This document shows positions 48,085 through 61,114 of a stretch of DNA of 64,000 nt, piece after piece. This DNA comes from Cocos nucifera (lineage: Eukaryota; Streptophyta; Magnoliopsida; Arecales; Arecaceae). Location of the stretch: contig QRFJ01004974.1 of NCBI GenBank assembly GCA_006176705.1, forward strand, positions 1 to 64,000. The letters run 5' to 3'. Below the pieces are notes generated by a model. That model was not told the origin of the DNA. It was given only the letters and a program-made list of their open reading frames with translations, and searched no databases. A program made the position numbers and the translations under genes. The stretch's first letter is position 1, and each line of letters starts with the position of its first letter.

Positions 48085-49168
48085 GCACAACTACTCGAAG
48101 ATTTCAACCTCGGGTGGGATGACGAAAGATAGAGCCAGAGTGGTCTCGACTACCTCGAATTCTCGAACTGGCTCAAGCACCTCCGTGGCAAGTTTGGATG
48201 GACTAGAAGCAAGCTCAATGGAGGAGGGATCAATTGCGGCATCGGATGGTCCCACTTTTGCATCATCCTCCTCCTCCAGAAAGCTAAGGTCGAGCTCGAG
48301 GAACTTTCGGGCAACCCTACCTTTGCAGAGCTCAAAACCCTTGATGAATGCTTGTGGCCAAATTCGATGTTCAGCTTCCTCATTTTGGAGGAGGTCTTGA
48401 ACTCTTCCATGGCCCAGGCCATCACCTCCAAGATCGACTTCGCCATTCAGGCTTCTAGTTCAGCGACCTTATTCTCGTCTTCCTTCTTTCTCTCCTCCTC
48501 TAGGGCCAGTGCAGCCTTGAGTCCGACTAAGATGATCTCCTCTTTCCAATGTATGCCCTAGAGACTCTCGATTTCCATTGCCTTTTCCTTTGCGAGGCAT
48601 TCAGCCTCGACGGCCTTTTCCTGAATACGATGGACCCTCTATGCTTCCGCCTCCTGACAGCATGACCTCTTGATATAGGCGAGCATCTGGAGACCCGACT
48701 GCAATAAATGATTGATGTTAAAAAAAAAAGAAACGAGTAGAAAAGAAGAGAAAAAGTCGAACAACGGAGCTATCACCTTGAGGATGGTTTTGAGAGAATC
48801 CCCAATGAGCTGCCAGGGGTCAATGTCAGCCTTGTGGTCCACCACCTCTGGCATGGCGAACTTATCTGTTAAATCTCCAGTGATCTTTGGGTCATCGAAG
48901 GGGTCTTGTTCTAATTCACTGCGGTCAACTCTTGACTCACCGGGACGAGCCTTGCGGAGCGTCTTGGCGATAGCTTTCTTCTTTTTTTTACCTACCCCGA
49001 TCTCTCACTCAGCAGGAAGCTCTGGAGTTTGATCCCCACCTAAAGGACCCGAGGGCATAGGAGGCAAGAAGCCCACACCAATGGTGCTAACCTCGATAGT
49101 TAAGGCAACTTTAGCACTGGTGCCAATCTTGGAAGTAGCGACAGTGGCTGTAGGGGCCACGAAGCTGG
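48085..49168 (-). pseudogene. Retand-type antisense ORF, C-terminal part (G+)
   Basis: Minus-strand remnant continuing the ORF that starts at 60327; Copia N1 splits the two parts. Readable: KKKKKAIAKTLRKARPGE (about 48990-48940), MPEVVDHKADIDPWQLIGDS (about 48854), a probable 76-bp intron (48702-48777; donor AAG/GTGATAG, acceptor TTGCAG/TCGG), a charged helix-rich stretch, then FELCKGRVARKFLELDLSFL, an acidic tail, and a stop at about 48085. The R1 fragment (13881-15010) keeps the same order and intron position. In Retand-like elements such an ORF lies antisense between pol and the 3' LTR. Its role is not established. Confidence 0.7.
48702..48777 (-). other. Probable intron in the antisense ORF
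   Basis: Minus strand: GTGATAGCTCC donor at 48777, T-rich stretch, TTTATTGCAG acceptor at 48702. The flanking exon ends (LKTILK / SGLQML) fit with the equivalent place in R1 (14520-14640), where the donor is mutated. The T-rich tract would break the frame if not removed. Confidence 0.55.
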
Positions 49169-51437
49169 TGAAGGAAAAACTTGTTTTCCTAGCACAAGAT
49201 CATTCGATCTAATTCAGTCTAAAGGAACATTTTAAATTTTTTTTCTAAAATTTTAATTATATCTGAGACTTCTCTGATCTAATCATAGAGACCTGATATT
49301 AAAAATTTAAAAATAAAATTAAATTAGATTTAATTTTAAGTACCTAATTTGGTAATCTAATTATCCTGCTATGATACTATTCATTCTTGAGGTTCTGGAA
49401 GGAGCCATGCACGTGCCTGGCCTCTACCAGTATCCACTTGGACAAGATCTGAAATACTTCTTCTCATGAATCTCTCCTCCAAATATTAGATCTGGATCTG
49501 ATTTGAAAAGACTTTAAAACAACTTCTGAGGGTAGCCTATTCCTCTCACAAACACCGTCGCATAGATGCTGAATCTTGTGCCAAAAACCTTAGACCTTCA
49601 ACTCAAATTTGGGCCTAACCTTTTAGGCATGTAGAAGAGAGGGAGAGAGAGGATAGAGGGGGCATTAATATTAGAGGAAAGGCTCCTTTGGGTGTGAAAA
49701 AAAATAAATTTCATTGAGGCAATTTCATGAGAAGAGTTCTTATACAAGATATAGCACCATAATGAGTCCCATTTTGATCAAAAACCTTATTAATTCAACC
49801 ATTGGGACTCTTTGAACTGATCTCCACGTAAAACCTCAGACCCCATTTAGTTTTGATGCTAAAAATCCATCTAGAAGGTGGTGGCATGAAAGGATAAGGT
49901 AGAGTCCATGTGCGTCTAGGACTCTTCCCTCAAGAGTTTGATCCAAATCAAACCCTATTAAAACCTAGTCTAGGCACCTCCAGAAATCACAAAATTATGC
50001 AAACCCAAAACATATCTCATGCCCTATCACATATCCAAAAATTAGAGAAAAGTAATTTCTTAAAAATTTCTAAAATTCTCTGATCATGTGACCCTAAATT
50101 TTCTTAATTGGGTCAACTGTTGACCTTAGTACAATTACACTGGGAAAGAATTTAATTTTCATAATTAATCTGACCTGGATTTATTCCAGTCAGATAAAAA
50201 TAAACTCATTCATGATACAAGAATGAGTTAAATCAAATTTGACTTGGTTGTGATTAATCAGATAGATTATAGAAGGAGAAAGTCAGGCTTAATCATGTGC
50301 TAGCACGATTACCATGAACCTGATTGGATCTAATCCAAATCAATCAAACTAGGTTAGCTTAATTGATGACATCCAGACCCATACTCTTATTTGTGTGATC
50401 CAGTTAGGTTCAATTTTGTATGGTAATGAGACATCTCGTGATCTCCATCATCGACATCATTGAAATACCTTTCGATGGACCAGAACTTTTCTGATTCATA
50501 CCGTTAGAATGATTAATCATTAAAATCATTCTAATTGCTCTCAAAATCTACCAGTGACACCTAGAAGTATATGGTGGTAATCCATCAGAACTAAAAGTGA
50601 ACCTCCCAGTGTAGCTACCTGTATGATTGGGTTCTTCTATCTTGAGCCCTGATAGGATTAGGGTTAAAGTGAACTCATCAAACTAAATATCCGTCATATG
50701 AATTAATCATTTGATTTGAGTTCTATGTGAAACCCTTATAGAAACTCTTTCTATCATCTTCACTCTACCATGGCCATGGGCTTATGGACTCGATTCTCAT
50801 AATCATCATAGGTCTACTCCTCATCTATCGAGGTAGATAGATCCCTTATTGGTGCAATCTAATTCCTACAATGAATGTATTATAGCCAACATACACCTTA
50901 GGATTCTAAATGTCTAGGGGATCGAGTTATGCTGTAGTCAAACTATAACACTCTCAAGATGAATTATCAATGCACCTCAGGTCAAAGAACTAGACACACT
51001 ATTGCAATATCGAGCCAGTCATCAATGAGAAGGTAGACTTCCTTATGAATGCTCAAGGTGCTCATGCTCAGTGCCCTCGTTCTCTAATGAGTACCTATAC
51101 TCTCACTCTAGTATCTCCATACCATAAACTCAAGACTCATCTACTCAAATAAAGTGATCATACACCAACCTTTTGGATCAATCACCATCCTCGTGATGAT
51201 CCTACGATCAGGAATAATTTATGAGTTAATTATGAAAATTCATGTCTTAAATTTTCAACTCTTTAAAAATATAAATTATTATTATCATTAACTCAAAGGA
51301 TGTATCAAATACACTTTAAATACACATTATGATAAAAAATAATTTTTTTATTAATTTATAGTCAAAATTATAAAATTATCCTTAAAAGTGTATTACAAGT
51401 GTTAGCCAATCTGGCTTCTAAGGCATACATCTAACAA
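49169..51437 (-). repeat. 3' LTR of Copia N1
   Basis: 2269 bp; start TGTTAGATGTATG at 51437, end ...CTTCA at 49169. Flanked inside by the polypurine tract AAGTGGGAGTT (minus, 51438-51448). Confidence 0.93.
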
Positions 51438-51507
51438 ACTCCCACTTGACCTAAAGTTAATTGGCTACAAATCTAAGTCCCATCTTCTCAAGTTCAGCTT
51501 TGATCTT

Positions 51508-54500
51508 CTATTGGCCTAAAAGCTTCATTAGTGGATCTACCACATTGTCCATGGAATCAACACTCTTGACCTCGACGTAACCCTTCTCAAGGTAATCATG
51601 GATGAGGTGGAATCGCCATTCGATGTGCTTGGATTTTAGGTGAGACCTCAGCTCCTTAGCTAGGGCTATGGCGTCATTATTGTCATAGTACAGAGGGATG
51701 AGATTTAATGGCATCACTTCGAGTTTTGTGGTAAACTTCTTGAACTAGAATCCCTCTTTTGTAACTTTCGATGCAGCGATATACTCTGCTTCCATGGTAG
51801 AACCTACTATCACAGTCTGCTTGGAACTCTTTTAGCTAATAGCACCATCATTATACACAAATAGACCACCAGATGTCGACTTTCAATCATCCATTTCAGA
51901 CATAAAATTTTAGTCTGTATAATCCTAGATCTGGAGTTCTCCATTACCAAAAATCAAGAATATATCCTTAGTCCTTCTCAAGTACTTAAAGATACATTTC
52001 ACAGAAGTCCAATGCTCTTCACCTGGATTTGACTGATATCTGCTTGTGACACTCACAACATGGGCTATATCAGATCGTGTACATAGCATGGCATACATGA
52101 GGCTCCCTATTGCAGAAGCATAAGGGATCTTGCTCATGCATTCTATTTCCTCAGGTGTGCTGGGGCACATCTTCTTGGAAAGATGAATACCATGTCTGAA
52201 GGGTATTAATCTCCTCTTAGAGTTTTCCATACTAAACCTCTTTAGTACTTTCCTCTATGTACATCTTCTGTGAAAGTCCTAGCATCCTATTCGGTCTATC
52301 CCTATAGACCTTAATTTCCTAGAATAAAGGATGCTTCACCTAGGTCTTTCATGGAGAATTCCTTGGACAACCATATTTTGACTATGGTTCAACATTGGGA
52401 ATATCATTCCCAATAAGGAGGATGTCATCCACGTACAATACGAGGAAGACAACAGTGCTCCCACTGACCTTTTTGAATACACACGATGGTTCCTCTTCAT
52501 TTTCGTGATGAAACCAAACATTTTGATCACATCATTGAAATGAGCATTCCAGCTCCGAGATGCTTGCTTAACTCCATAGATGGACTTTTGCAACTTGCAG
52601 ACCTTGTGATTAACATTACTGGATGTGAAACCTAGCGGCTGTTCCATATTGATATCTTTCTTAAGATATCCATTTAAGAAGACCATTTTCACATCCATCT
52701 ACCATATTTCATAATCAAAATAAGTTGCAACAGCATGCAATGTGCGGATGAATTTTAGTATGGCTACTGGCAAGAAGGTATCCTGATAGTCAATGCCTTC
52801 GCACTGACTATACCCTTTCACCACTATCCTAGCCTTGAATATCTCGACATTTCCATCTGCACCTATCTTTCTCTTATAGATCCATTTACACCCAATAGGT
52901 ACTATCCTTCAAGCAGATCTACCAAGGTCCAGACTTGGTTTGAGTGCATTGAGTCAATCTCTAACTTCAATGCCTCTAACCATTTCTCAGAGTCGATATC
53001 TAATATCGCTTCGTCATAGATTTTGGGATCATCACCATGAACCCCATTTTTCGTGAAGAACTTTTTCTCTGTCCTCTGAAATAGTACCTAAGTACCTTTT
53101 AGGAGGACGAAAAATTCTTTCTGATCTACGAGGTGGAGGAGATAGTGATTGGATTGGCTCAATCTGATTAAGTTTCATAAGGTCCTTAGCTAGTTGCACT
53201 TGGGAGACTTTCTCCTCGAACCTAATCTGCCTTTCGATGCCATGATCTTGAATAAACTATTTTTCAAGAAAGATGGCATATCGACTCACAATCACATTGT
53301 GGTCTTCTAGAATATACAAATAATATCCTAATGATTCTTTAGGATATCCTATGAACCGAGCTCTAAAGGACCTATACTCTAACTTGGCTGCCTGTTGTCT
53401 CTTGACATGAGCCAGACAATCCCAAATTCTGATGTGACTCAGACTTGGTTTCTTACCATGCCATATCTCATATGGTCTTGTATGAATGATTTTAGAGGAC
53501 ATCCTATTCAGCAAATATATAGCGATCATTAGACTATATCCCCAAAGAAACTCAAGGAGGTCCGTGAAGCTCATCATAGATCGAACCATATCTAATAAGG
53601 TCGGATTTCTCCATTCTGAAATCCTATTGAGTTGAGATATTTTAGGTGGAGTCCATTGAGAGACTATGCCATTTTGCTTAAGATAGTCTAAGAATTTTCG
53701 ACTAAGGTATTTACCTCCTCAATCTGATCGAAGAATCTTAATAGATTTTTCGATTTGTTTTTCTACTTCATGTCTGAATTCTTTAAACTTTTCAAAATCT
53801 TTAGATTTATATCGCATCAAATACACATACCCATACTGAGATAAATCATCGGTAAAGATGATGAAGTAGACAGTTGCCTCTATTCCGCACATCAAATGTG
53901 CCATACGCATTAGTATGTACTAGGGCAAGTAGTTCTAAGGACCTTTTCCCATGTTCTACAAAAGGAAGCTTGGTCATTTTGCCCTGAAGGCATGATTCAT
54001 AAATTGGATATGACTCAGAAGTCAACAAACTCAATAACCTAGATTTCTCTAATTTTTTAATCCTATCTTCCGCTATATGACCTAGCCTAAGGTGCCATAG
54101 ATATCTATCATTTAGACTATCCCTAGGTCATTTTGATCCTATGGTATTCACGTTTTGCTCGATATTGAAAATAGAAACATCAATATATAACTGATAAATA
54201 TCATTTATAAGAAAATCACTTGCAATTTTATTTCTTTCATAAAAAATATTACAATGGTCCTTAAGAAATCTAATTACATAGCCTTCTTATGCTAAATATG
54301 AAACAAAAATCAAATTCCTACTGCTGCAGGCACATAAAAATAGTCTCTAAGAACTAAATCTAATCCTAATGGTAATCGCAGAGGATGGATTTCCATGGCC
54401 ACTGTAGCAACTCTTACTCCATTTTCGATGCGTTGGATCATCTCACCATCGCTCAGCCTCCTACTATCCTCAAGATCCTATATAGAAGTGCATAAGTGAG

Positions 54501-55440
54501 CACTAAAACCAGAGTCAAGCATCCAAGTGGATGCTGAAGAAACCGTATGCTTAGATTCTATAACAAGCATACCTCTAAAAGGACCTGCCTCCTTGTTGTT
54601 TAGGATAGCCAGGTACAAGAGGCAGTTCCACTTCCAATGATCGTTTGTATTGCAAAGAAAATATTTTTCTTTATCAGCGGCCTTCTTCTTTGGCTCTACC
54701 TTCTTCTTCTTCCCACCATCCACCTTCTACTTCTTCATGGACTTCTTCTTCTTTCCAAAAGATTTTCTCTTGGATGAAGTCCGCTCCACAGTAAGTATTA
54801 AGCCTTTAGAACCGTTTATAGAAAGCTCAATAATAACCAGCATATTCATAAGTTCTGCCAGAGTATTCTGTAGTTTATCCATATCGTAGTTCATAATGAA
54901 CTATCCATACGCACCAGTCAAGAATTGCAAAATTATATCAATCTACAAATCCTTGTCCTACTTGACACCGAGCTTCTTAAGCTCTTCTATGTCCTTGATC
55001 ATCATCAGATAATGATTTTAAATCGATTGCCCATCATGCATTTGAGCCTTAAAAAGTCTTCTAGTGACTTGATATTTGGCTAAACGACTTTGTTCACCAA
55101 ACAACTCTTGCAGGTGAGCCAATATTTTGTGGCTAGTCTTAATATCTTAATGTTGGTGTTGGAGCTCATCAGACATCGAGCCCAACATGTAATACCTGAC
55201 TGTATTATCATCATCCATCCACTTCTTTAGAGATGCTCTCTGATCAGTGGATGGATGGGCTAGTAAAGTGGAAGGATCCTATTCCAACACATGAGTCAAC
55301 TTCTCGAAATCCAAAATAATTTTGAAGTTCCAGAGCCAATCCTTGAAGTTGTGTCTGGTCAATCTATGGGTGTTCGGGATATGGGCTAGTGGGTTGGATG
55401 CAAATATTTTTTTATAGAGAGTCAAAATTTTTAGTTAGAT
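51508..55440 (-). pseudogene. Copia N1 gag-pol, decayed
   Basis: Gag about 55440-54480 with a zinc-knuckle remnant FLCNTNDHWKWNC (first Cys lost). Protease with DSG in STWMLDSGFSAHLC (about 54500). Integrase about 54040-53100: ICESCLQGKM-like zinc-binding end, core, then VRSMMSFTDL and IWDCLAHVKR (53589-53257). RT 53060-52230 with MDVKMVFLNGYL, YGVKQASRSWNAHF and the catalytic YVDD at 52435-52424, which lies one frame off the preceding segment. RNase H 52230-51508 with IPYASAIGSLMYAM and, near the end, SKHIEWRFHLIHDYLEKG. Six or more frameshifts. It best shows the ancestral order for X, Y, Z and F. Order integrase before RT marks it as Copia. Confidence 0.93.
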
Positions 55441-57284
55441 TTTGTAATTAGACTTAATCAATTTATTTAAAAATTTTATTTTTAAATAAATTAGGCTCTC
55501 ACTATTTTCTCAGATCTCTATACTCCCTAGGCAACGATGCAAAATCTTTATGATCAATTAATTTCTAGTGGATGGTGCGGTCCCATCGATTGGCTCACCA
55601 ACTCATCTAATAATTATTGGTGATGGATCAACCGATGAGTGGACAACTCTTATCCAATAATTCTCTAAGCATGGTGCACCTAATCCTGATCTCTAATTCA
55701 TGAATCTCATAATGTCCAAAATATTGATCCACTCCTTAGTTAAGTCAGACCCCCCATTTGCATAAATTAGATTTTTAATTGGGTCCCTCATCATATCCAA
55801 AATATTGCATCCAATCCATCCTCCAATCCATAGCATCTAATGCCTAATAGATGTGGTTGCATCTTTCCGATGCAACTGAGCCACTATAATCAGTCGAGAA
55901 CAATCAACCCCAAAAAGGGCCCGCACATCTACAATGGTAGAAGACCAATTGACTTAATCTTTTCTTAGGAAGATTCAATTTAGATCTCTTAGACTTGACT
56001 CAATCAAAATAGTTATGACAAGCCTAGTGGCATGGGTTAGCTCGAACTGTTAGCCACCTCAAATCAGAACTGGATTGACACAAATGACTAGGTAAGTGAG
56101 ATCGGTGGAATGGATATGCCATTAACTCAATCAAAATGCTTTCAGATTGAGTAGCTCCCAATTAAAAACCAATCGATCGTATCTATCAAACTTACCTTAG
56201 ACACCAAATTGTCGAATCAAAATCAATTAGGTTAGCCTACAATCCAGGCTCGAACCATGGAGCCAAATTAGATTTTAATTAGATCGATCACATGTGGTTG
56301 TGAGTCGATCTTGGCCCAGACTTACAACTCTTGGGCTGGTTAATTCTAAGCACTCTTGATCCCACCTAACTAACTCTTGATTCGGTTTGATCAACCGCTA
56401 GACCTAATTAAGCTACCCAAGCCTGAACCCAATTTTATGAAAATATCTTAGATCTAAAAATTTTTAATTTTAGATCTAATTAGTTTCATAATCTTAATTT
56501 TTAATTAAGTTTGAGTTCATAAATAAAAAAACATATATCAAAATCCTAGAGTTTCAGGATCTAGGGTTTTGTAGAAAATAAGTTCTGATTTCTGACTAAG
56601 GATGAATGCACAGCACCCCTACACGCCATAAGAATACCTCATCGAATGGAATGAGAGGGCCTTTAAATTCTACTTTGTTCTTATGATCAAACGGCCAAGG
56701 AGAATACCTTAATCAAAAATATAATTGAAACTATAAAACTAGTTAGATCTAGATCATATATCACTTATATAATTAATGATCTAACAATTACATGTTTTGC
56801 ATTTATCTCATGTATCATCACTAAATTAAACATGCATATTTTTTAGATCTAAAATATCATATATAATATCTAAAAAAAAGATTTAAGTTTGATCATATCA
56901 AAATAAAACTATTCTAGATAATATGTAGAACTATTCTACAACTAGTCTAAACATACATCTTTTCATATCAATATGAATAAATAAAAAATTAAAAACTTTA
57001 TTTTTTATTTTTTAGATCTAATTATAATAATTATAATATCAAAAAAATAAAAATTAAATAGATCTAAAATTATATTTAATCAAATTAACAACATGATTAT
57101 ACTAAATTACATATAGAACTATTCTATTCCCAGTCTAGTCATCCATCTCATATATATTAGATCTAAATGATTTAATTTTAATTTTTTAATTTTAGATCTA
57201 ATTAGATCTGATGTAATATATAAAACTTTTTAATATTAAATAAAAAATAAAAATAAAATTAGATCTAAAATAGATCCGAAGAAC
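55441..57284 (-). other. Leader of Copia N1
   Basis: About 1.8 kb between gag and the 5' LTR with no supported open frame. It matches the V, X and Y leaders, including the three-way-junction element (about 56625-56695). The primer-binding site that should lie next to 57285 is missing: the text goes from the LTR end CTGCA straight to GTTCTTCGG. Confidence 0.7.
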
Positions 57285-59554
57285 TGCAGAAAAACCCATT
57301 TACCCAGCATAGGATCGTTCAGATCTGATTGGATCTGAAGAAATATTTTAATTTTTTTTTTTAAATTCTAATTAGATCTAAAACTTTCTAGATTTGATCA
57401 TATAGATCTAATATTAAAAGTTAAAAAATAAAATAAAATTAAATTTAATTTTAAGTACCTGATTTGGTAATCTAATTATCCTACAATGATCCTGTTGATT
57501 CCTAAAGTTCTAGAATGAGCTATGCACACACCTGGCCTCTACCGGTATCCACTCAAGCAGGATCTGAATGTCTTCTTCTCATAAATCTTTCTATCAAAAA
57601 TTAGATCTGGATCTAATTTGAAAAGCCTTCAAAACAACTTCTGAGGGCAGCCTATTCGTCTCACGAACATCGTCGCGTAGATACTGAATCTTATGCCAAA
57701 AACCTTGGACCTATAACTCAGATTTGTGCCTAACCTTTTAGACATGTAGAAGAGAGGAAGAGAAAGGATAGAGAAGGTGTGGATATTAGAGAAAAGGCTC
57801 CTTTGGGTGTGAAAAAAAATAAATTTCATTGAGGCAATTTCATGAGAAGAGTTCTTATACAAGACATAGCACCATAAAGAGTCCCTTTTTGATCAAAAAC
57901 CTTATTAACTCAACCATTGGGACTCTTGGCCAGATCTCCATGAAAAACCCAAGATCCCATCTCATTTTGATGCTAAAATTCATTCTATCTAGAATGTGGT
58001 GGCATGAAAGGATAAGGAAGAGTCCATGTGCGTCTAGGACTCTTCCCTTAAGAGTTTAATCCAAATCAAACTCTATCAAAAACTAGTCTAGGAATCTCCA
58101 AAAAACATAAAATTTTGCACACCCAAAGTATAGCTCGTGTCCTATTACATATGAAAAAATTAGCACAAAATAATTTCTATAGAAATTTCTAAAATTCTCT
58201 AATTATATGATCCTCAATTCTCTCAATTAGGTTAACTATTGACCCTAGTCCAATTGCACTAGGAATGAATTTAATTTTCATAATTAATCTAACTTGGACT
58301 TATTCTAGTTAGATAAAAATAAACTCATTCAAGATATAGAAATGAGTCAAATCAAATTTGACTTGGTTGTGATGAATCAGAAAGATTGCAGAAGAAGAAA
58401 GTCAGGCTCAATCATATGCTAGCACGATTACCTTGAACCTGATTGGATTTAATCCAAATCAATCGAACTAGGTTAGCTCAATTGATGACATTTAGATCCA
58501 AACACTTTTTTTTGTGACCCATTTAGGTTTAGTTCCATATGATAATGAGACATGTTGTGATCTCCATCATCGATGTCATCAAAACATCTTTCGATGGACC
58601 AAAACTTTTTTGATTCATATAGTTAGAATGATCAATCTTTAAAATCATTCTAATTGCTCTCAAAATTAACCAATGACACCTAGCAGTATATGGTGGCAAC
58701 CCAACAAAATTAAAAGTGTACCTCTTAATGTAGCTACCTACGTGATTGGATTCTTCTATCTTGAGCTCCGATAGGATTAGGTTTAAGATCAACTCATCAA
58801 ACCCAATATCTATCATATGAATTAATCATTCGATTCGAATACTATGTAAAATCCTTATAGAAACTCTTTCTATCATCTTCACTCTACCATTTTCATGGGC
58901 TTATGGACTCGATTTTCATGATCATCATAGGACTACTTCTCATCTACCAAGGTAGATAGATCCCTTATTAGTGCAATCCAATTTTTACAATGAATGTACT
59001 ATAGCCAACATACACCTCAGGATTCTAAATGACTAGGAGACTGAGTTATGGTGTAGTCAAATTATAACACCCTCAAGGTGAATTGTCGATGCACCTCAGA
59101 TCAAAGAACCAGATACACTACTGCAACATCGAGCGAGTCATCGATGAGAAGGTAGACTTCCTTATGAATGCTCGAGGTGGTCACGCTCAGTGCCCTCGTT
59201 CTATATCGAGTATCTGTACTCTCGCTCTAGTATCTTCACACTATAGACTCAAGACTCATGTACTCAAAGAAAGCGATCGTACACCAACCTTTCGGATCAA
59301 TCACCATCCTAATGATGATCCTATGGTTGGGAGTAGTTTATGAGTTAATTATAAAAATTCATGTCTTAAATTTTCAACTCCTTGAAAATATGAATTGTCA
59401 TTATCATTAACTCAAAGGATGTATCACATATACTTTAAATACACATTATGATAGAAAATAGTTCTTTTATTAATTATAGTCAAAATTATAAAATTATCCT
59501 TAGAAGTATATTACAAGTGTTAGCCAATTTGGCTTCTAGGACATACATCTAATA
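57285..59554 (-). repeat. 5' LTR of Copia N1
   Basis: 2270 bp, almost the same length as the 3' LTR. Start TATTAGATG at 59554 (TG mutated to TA), end CTGCA at 57285. A perfect hairpin GGAAGAGTCC / GGACTCTTCC lies near 58015-58048. Confidence 0.93.
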
Positions 59555-59559
59555 GCTGG

Positions 59560-60327
59560 AAGCAGCGACCTTCATCCTCTTCGAGCTACTGCCTAGCACT
59601 TTTTCTTTCCTCTTCTAGACATAAAGCCCCTTGGTAAGTATTTTGGTAGCTTTATTATCCATTTCCATAATAGAAAAATAATTGCAGTTTGTGGCAATAC
59701 ACATATACGAAACTGCGTGGATTCGAAAAGCAAAAGATGTACCAGCAGAATCGAGGAGACTCAAATTCAGATTGAATAAGGTCTATTCTTTCAAAAGGTC
59801 AGGAAGAAGAGAAGCTCGGTATGCTTTAAGTTTATTGAAGGAATCAAGGTCGGCTCCATCTAAGCTAGAAGCTTGATGGACAGACTTTCTAATGTAACCC
59901 TAAGGAGGAAGATCTAATTGCAAGGTCGGATAGTATATGAAAAGTACATTTTCTTTTAGTTATGAATGGAAGAAGGGGTACCTTTCCGCAACTCCTTCTT
60001 GCCGAACTAAGAAAAAAAGTACCATTAGTCCTCCGCAAAAGGATGGAGTTTGAAGGTGTAGAAGCTTCTGAAGAGCGAGATGGTCGGATGGACCTCGGTT
60101 AGATGACAAAGGAAAAGAAATCCTTTCACGAACCTAAAGGAATTCGGTGTTACGAAAGTATGGAAGATATTTAGAAAGCAAAAAAGAGCAACCACGAAGG
60201 GAGGGAATGGAAGTCGAAGTCCGACATGCAAAGCTTCCAAATTTAAGCAAAATCGGCTGACCATAAGAGAACTTGCTCGATCGTCTGAACTAGAAAGTTT
60301 GAGATCATATTTCGGAGGGGTTTCCAT
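59560..60327 (-). pseudogene. Retand-type antisense ORF, N-terminal part (PF04195-like)
   Basis: Minus-strand ORF opening with METPPKYDLK at 60327 and readable for 100 codons: LRLPFPPFVVALFCFLNIFH, then VTPNSFRFVKGFLFLC and ISLFRSFYTFKLHP. This pattern fits the 'putative gypsy type transposon' domain family (PF04195). After a stop at about 60025 it continues WYFFS, then GKKELRKGTPSSIHN (about 59990-59950) in the order typical of the family. It runs into the N1 insertion at 59559; the remainder is 48085-49168. It is antisense to gag-pol of G+. The start is chosen because conserved similarity begins shortly after it and no upstream in-frame conserved residues are visible. Confidence 0.7.
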
Positions 60328-61114
60328 ATTGAATCTAGATCAAAAAAAGATCATCTGGGGTAAGAACGAACGGAATGGTGTCTGGAACAATGGGCGAGTG
60401 AGACATGTGCCTAGGTTTAATCTCGATCTAGGGTGCAGGGTCTAGGAAGGTCGGTACCATCGAGCTCCAAGAATTGAGGGAATGTAAGGTTTTGGAAGAT
60501 ATTTAGATCGAAATAAAATCTTAAAAAGTAAGATAAAATATAGGGTAAAAATTGCTATAGAGAAATCGGAGGAGCAAAGAGCTAAAAAAATGTGAATACC
60601 CGAAGAGAAGGGTTGGAAAACTGACCTAGGCCATTTGGGAAGGATGAAAGGATGATGGGTGTGATGAGAACCAATCGAAAGGGCGTCTGGAGCTCAAGAA
60701 GGTGGGGGAGGAAGCTAAGACCCTTGGATGGAAGAAGAGCAGAGATCGGAAGAAAAAGAAAACTCGGGCAAGAATGACTGTCGGATGAGAGAAGGCCTTA
60801 AATAGCCAGAGGCAATCTTAGGTAGTTATGACTACGGATTGACTTTGGTCGATCGACATGCACCACATGTCCCACTCATCATAATAGAGAAGTGGCAATA
60901 GACAGAGTCTTTATGATGCCATACCTGGGCTAGAGTTTTGGTGAAAAAAATGAAGGGACGTCTTCTCAAACTCATTTTAGATTTAAAAAGCTTCGGTGCC
61001 AGCATGGTAAATGCCAAAGCATCTCATCCTGACAAGCACGGAAACCAAGAAAATAACTTTGGTAGTCATCTTTTTACTTCCTTCGAATTTTGAACTTAGG
61101 AGTAGGGGGACTAT
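60328..61114. other. G+ 3' untranslated region and polypurine tract
   Basis: No sense coding region. It ends in the purine run AGGAGTAGGGGGA (61098-61110), four bases before the LTR start at 61115; this is the plus-strand primer site of a gypsy element. Confidence 0.65.
60796..60805 (-). promoter_or_regulatory. TATA-like box upstream of the antisense ORF
   Basis: Minus strand CTATTTAAGG, about 470 bp before the ATG at 60327. It is a plausible core promoter for the antisense transcript; no experimental support in the sequence. Confidence 0.35.

Larger units (their letters stand above)
49169..59554 (-). mobile_element. Full-length Copia N1, nested in G+
   Basis: 10,386 bp, minus: 3' LTR 49169-51437, polypurine tract 51438-51448, gag-pol 55440-51508, leader 55441-57284, 5' LTR 57285-59554. 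A perfect target duplication GCTGG flanks it (49164-49168 and 59555-59559). The host sequence on both sides is the antisense ORF of G+. The two LTRs differ at roughly one base in twelve over the first 70 bp, so it is not recent. All frames are broken. Confidence 0.95.

Noticed and set aside
48083..48561. Serine-rich plus-strand frames
   Set aside because: They are shadows of the acidic, Glu-rich minus-strand antisense ORF.
60025..60327. Hydrophobic 100-codon minus frame taken as a membrane protein
   Set aside because: The hydrophobic run fits the PF04195-like antisense ORF pattern and the next segment continues that family order.
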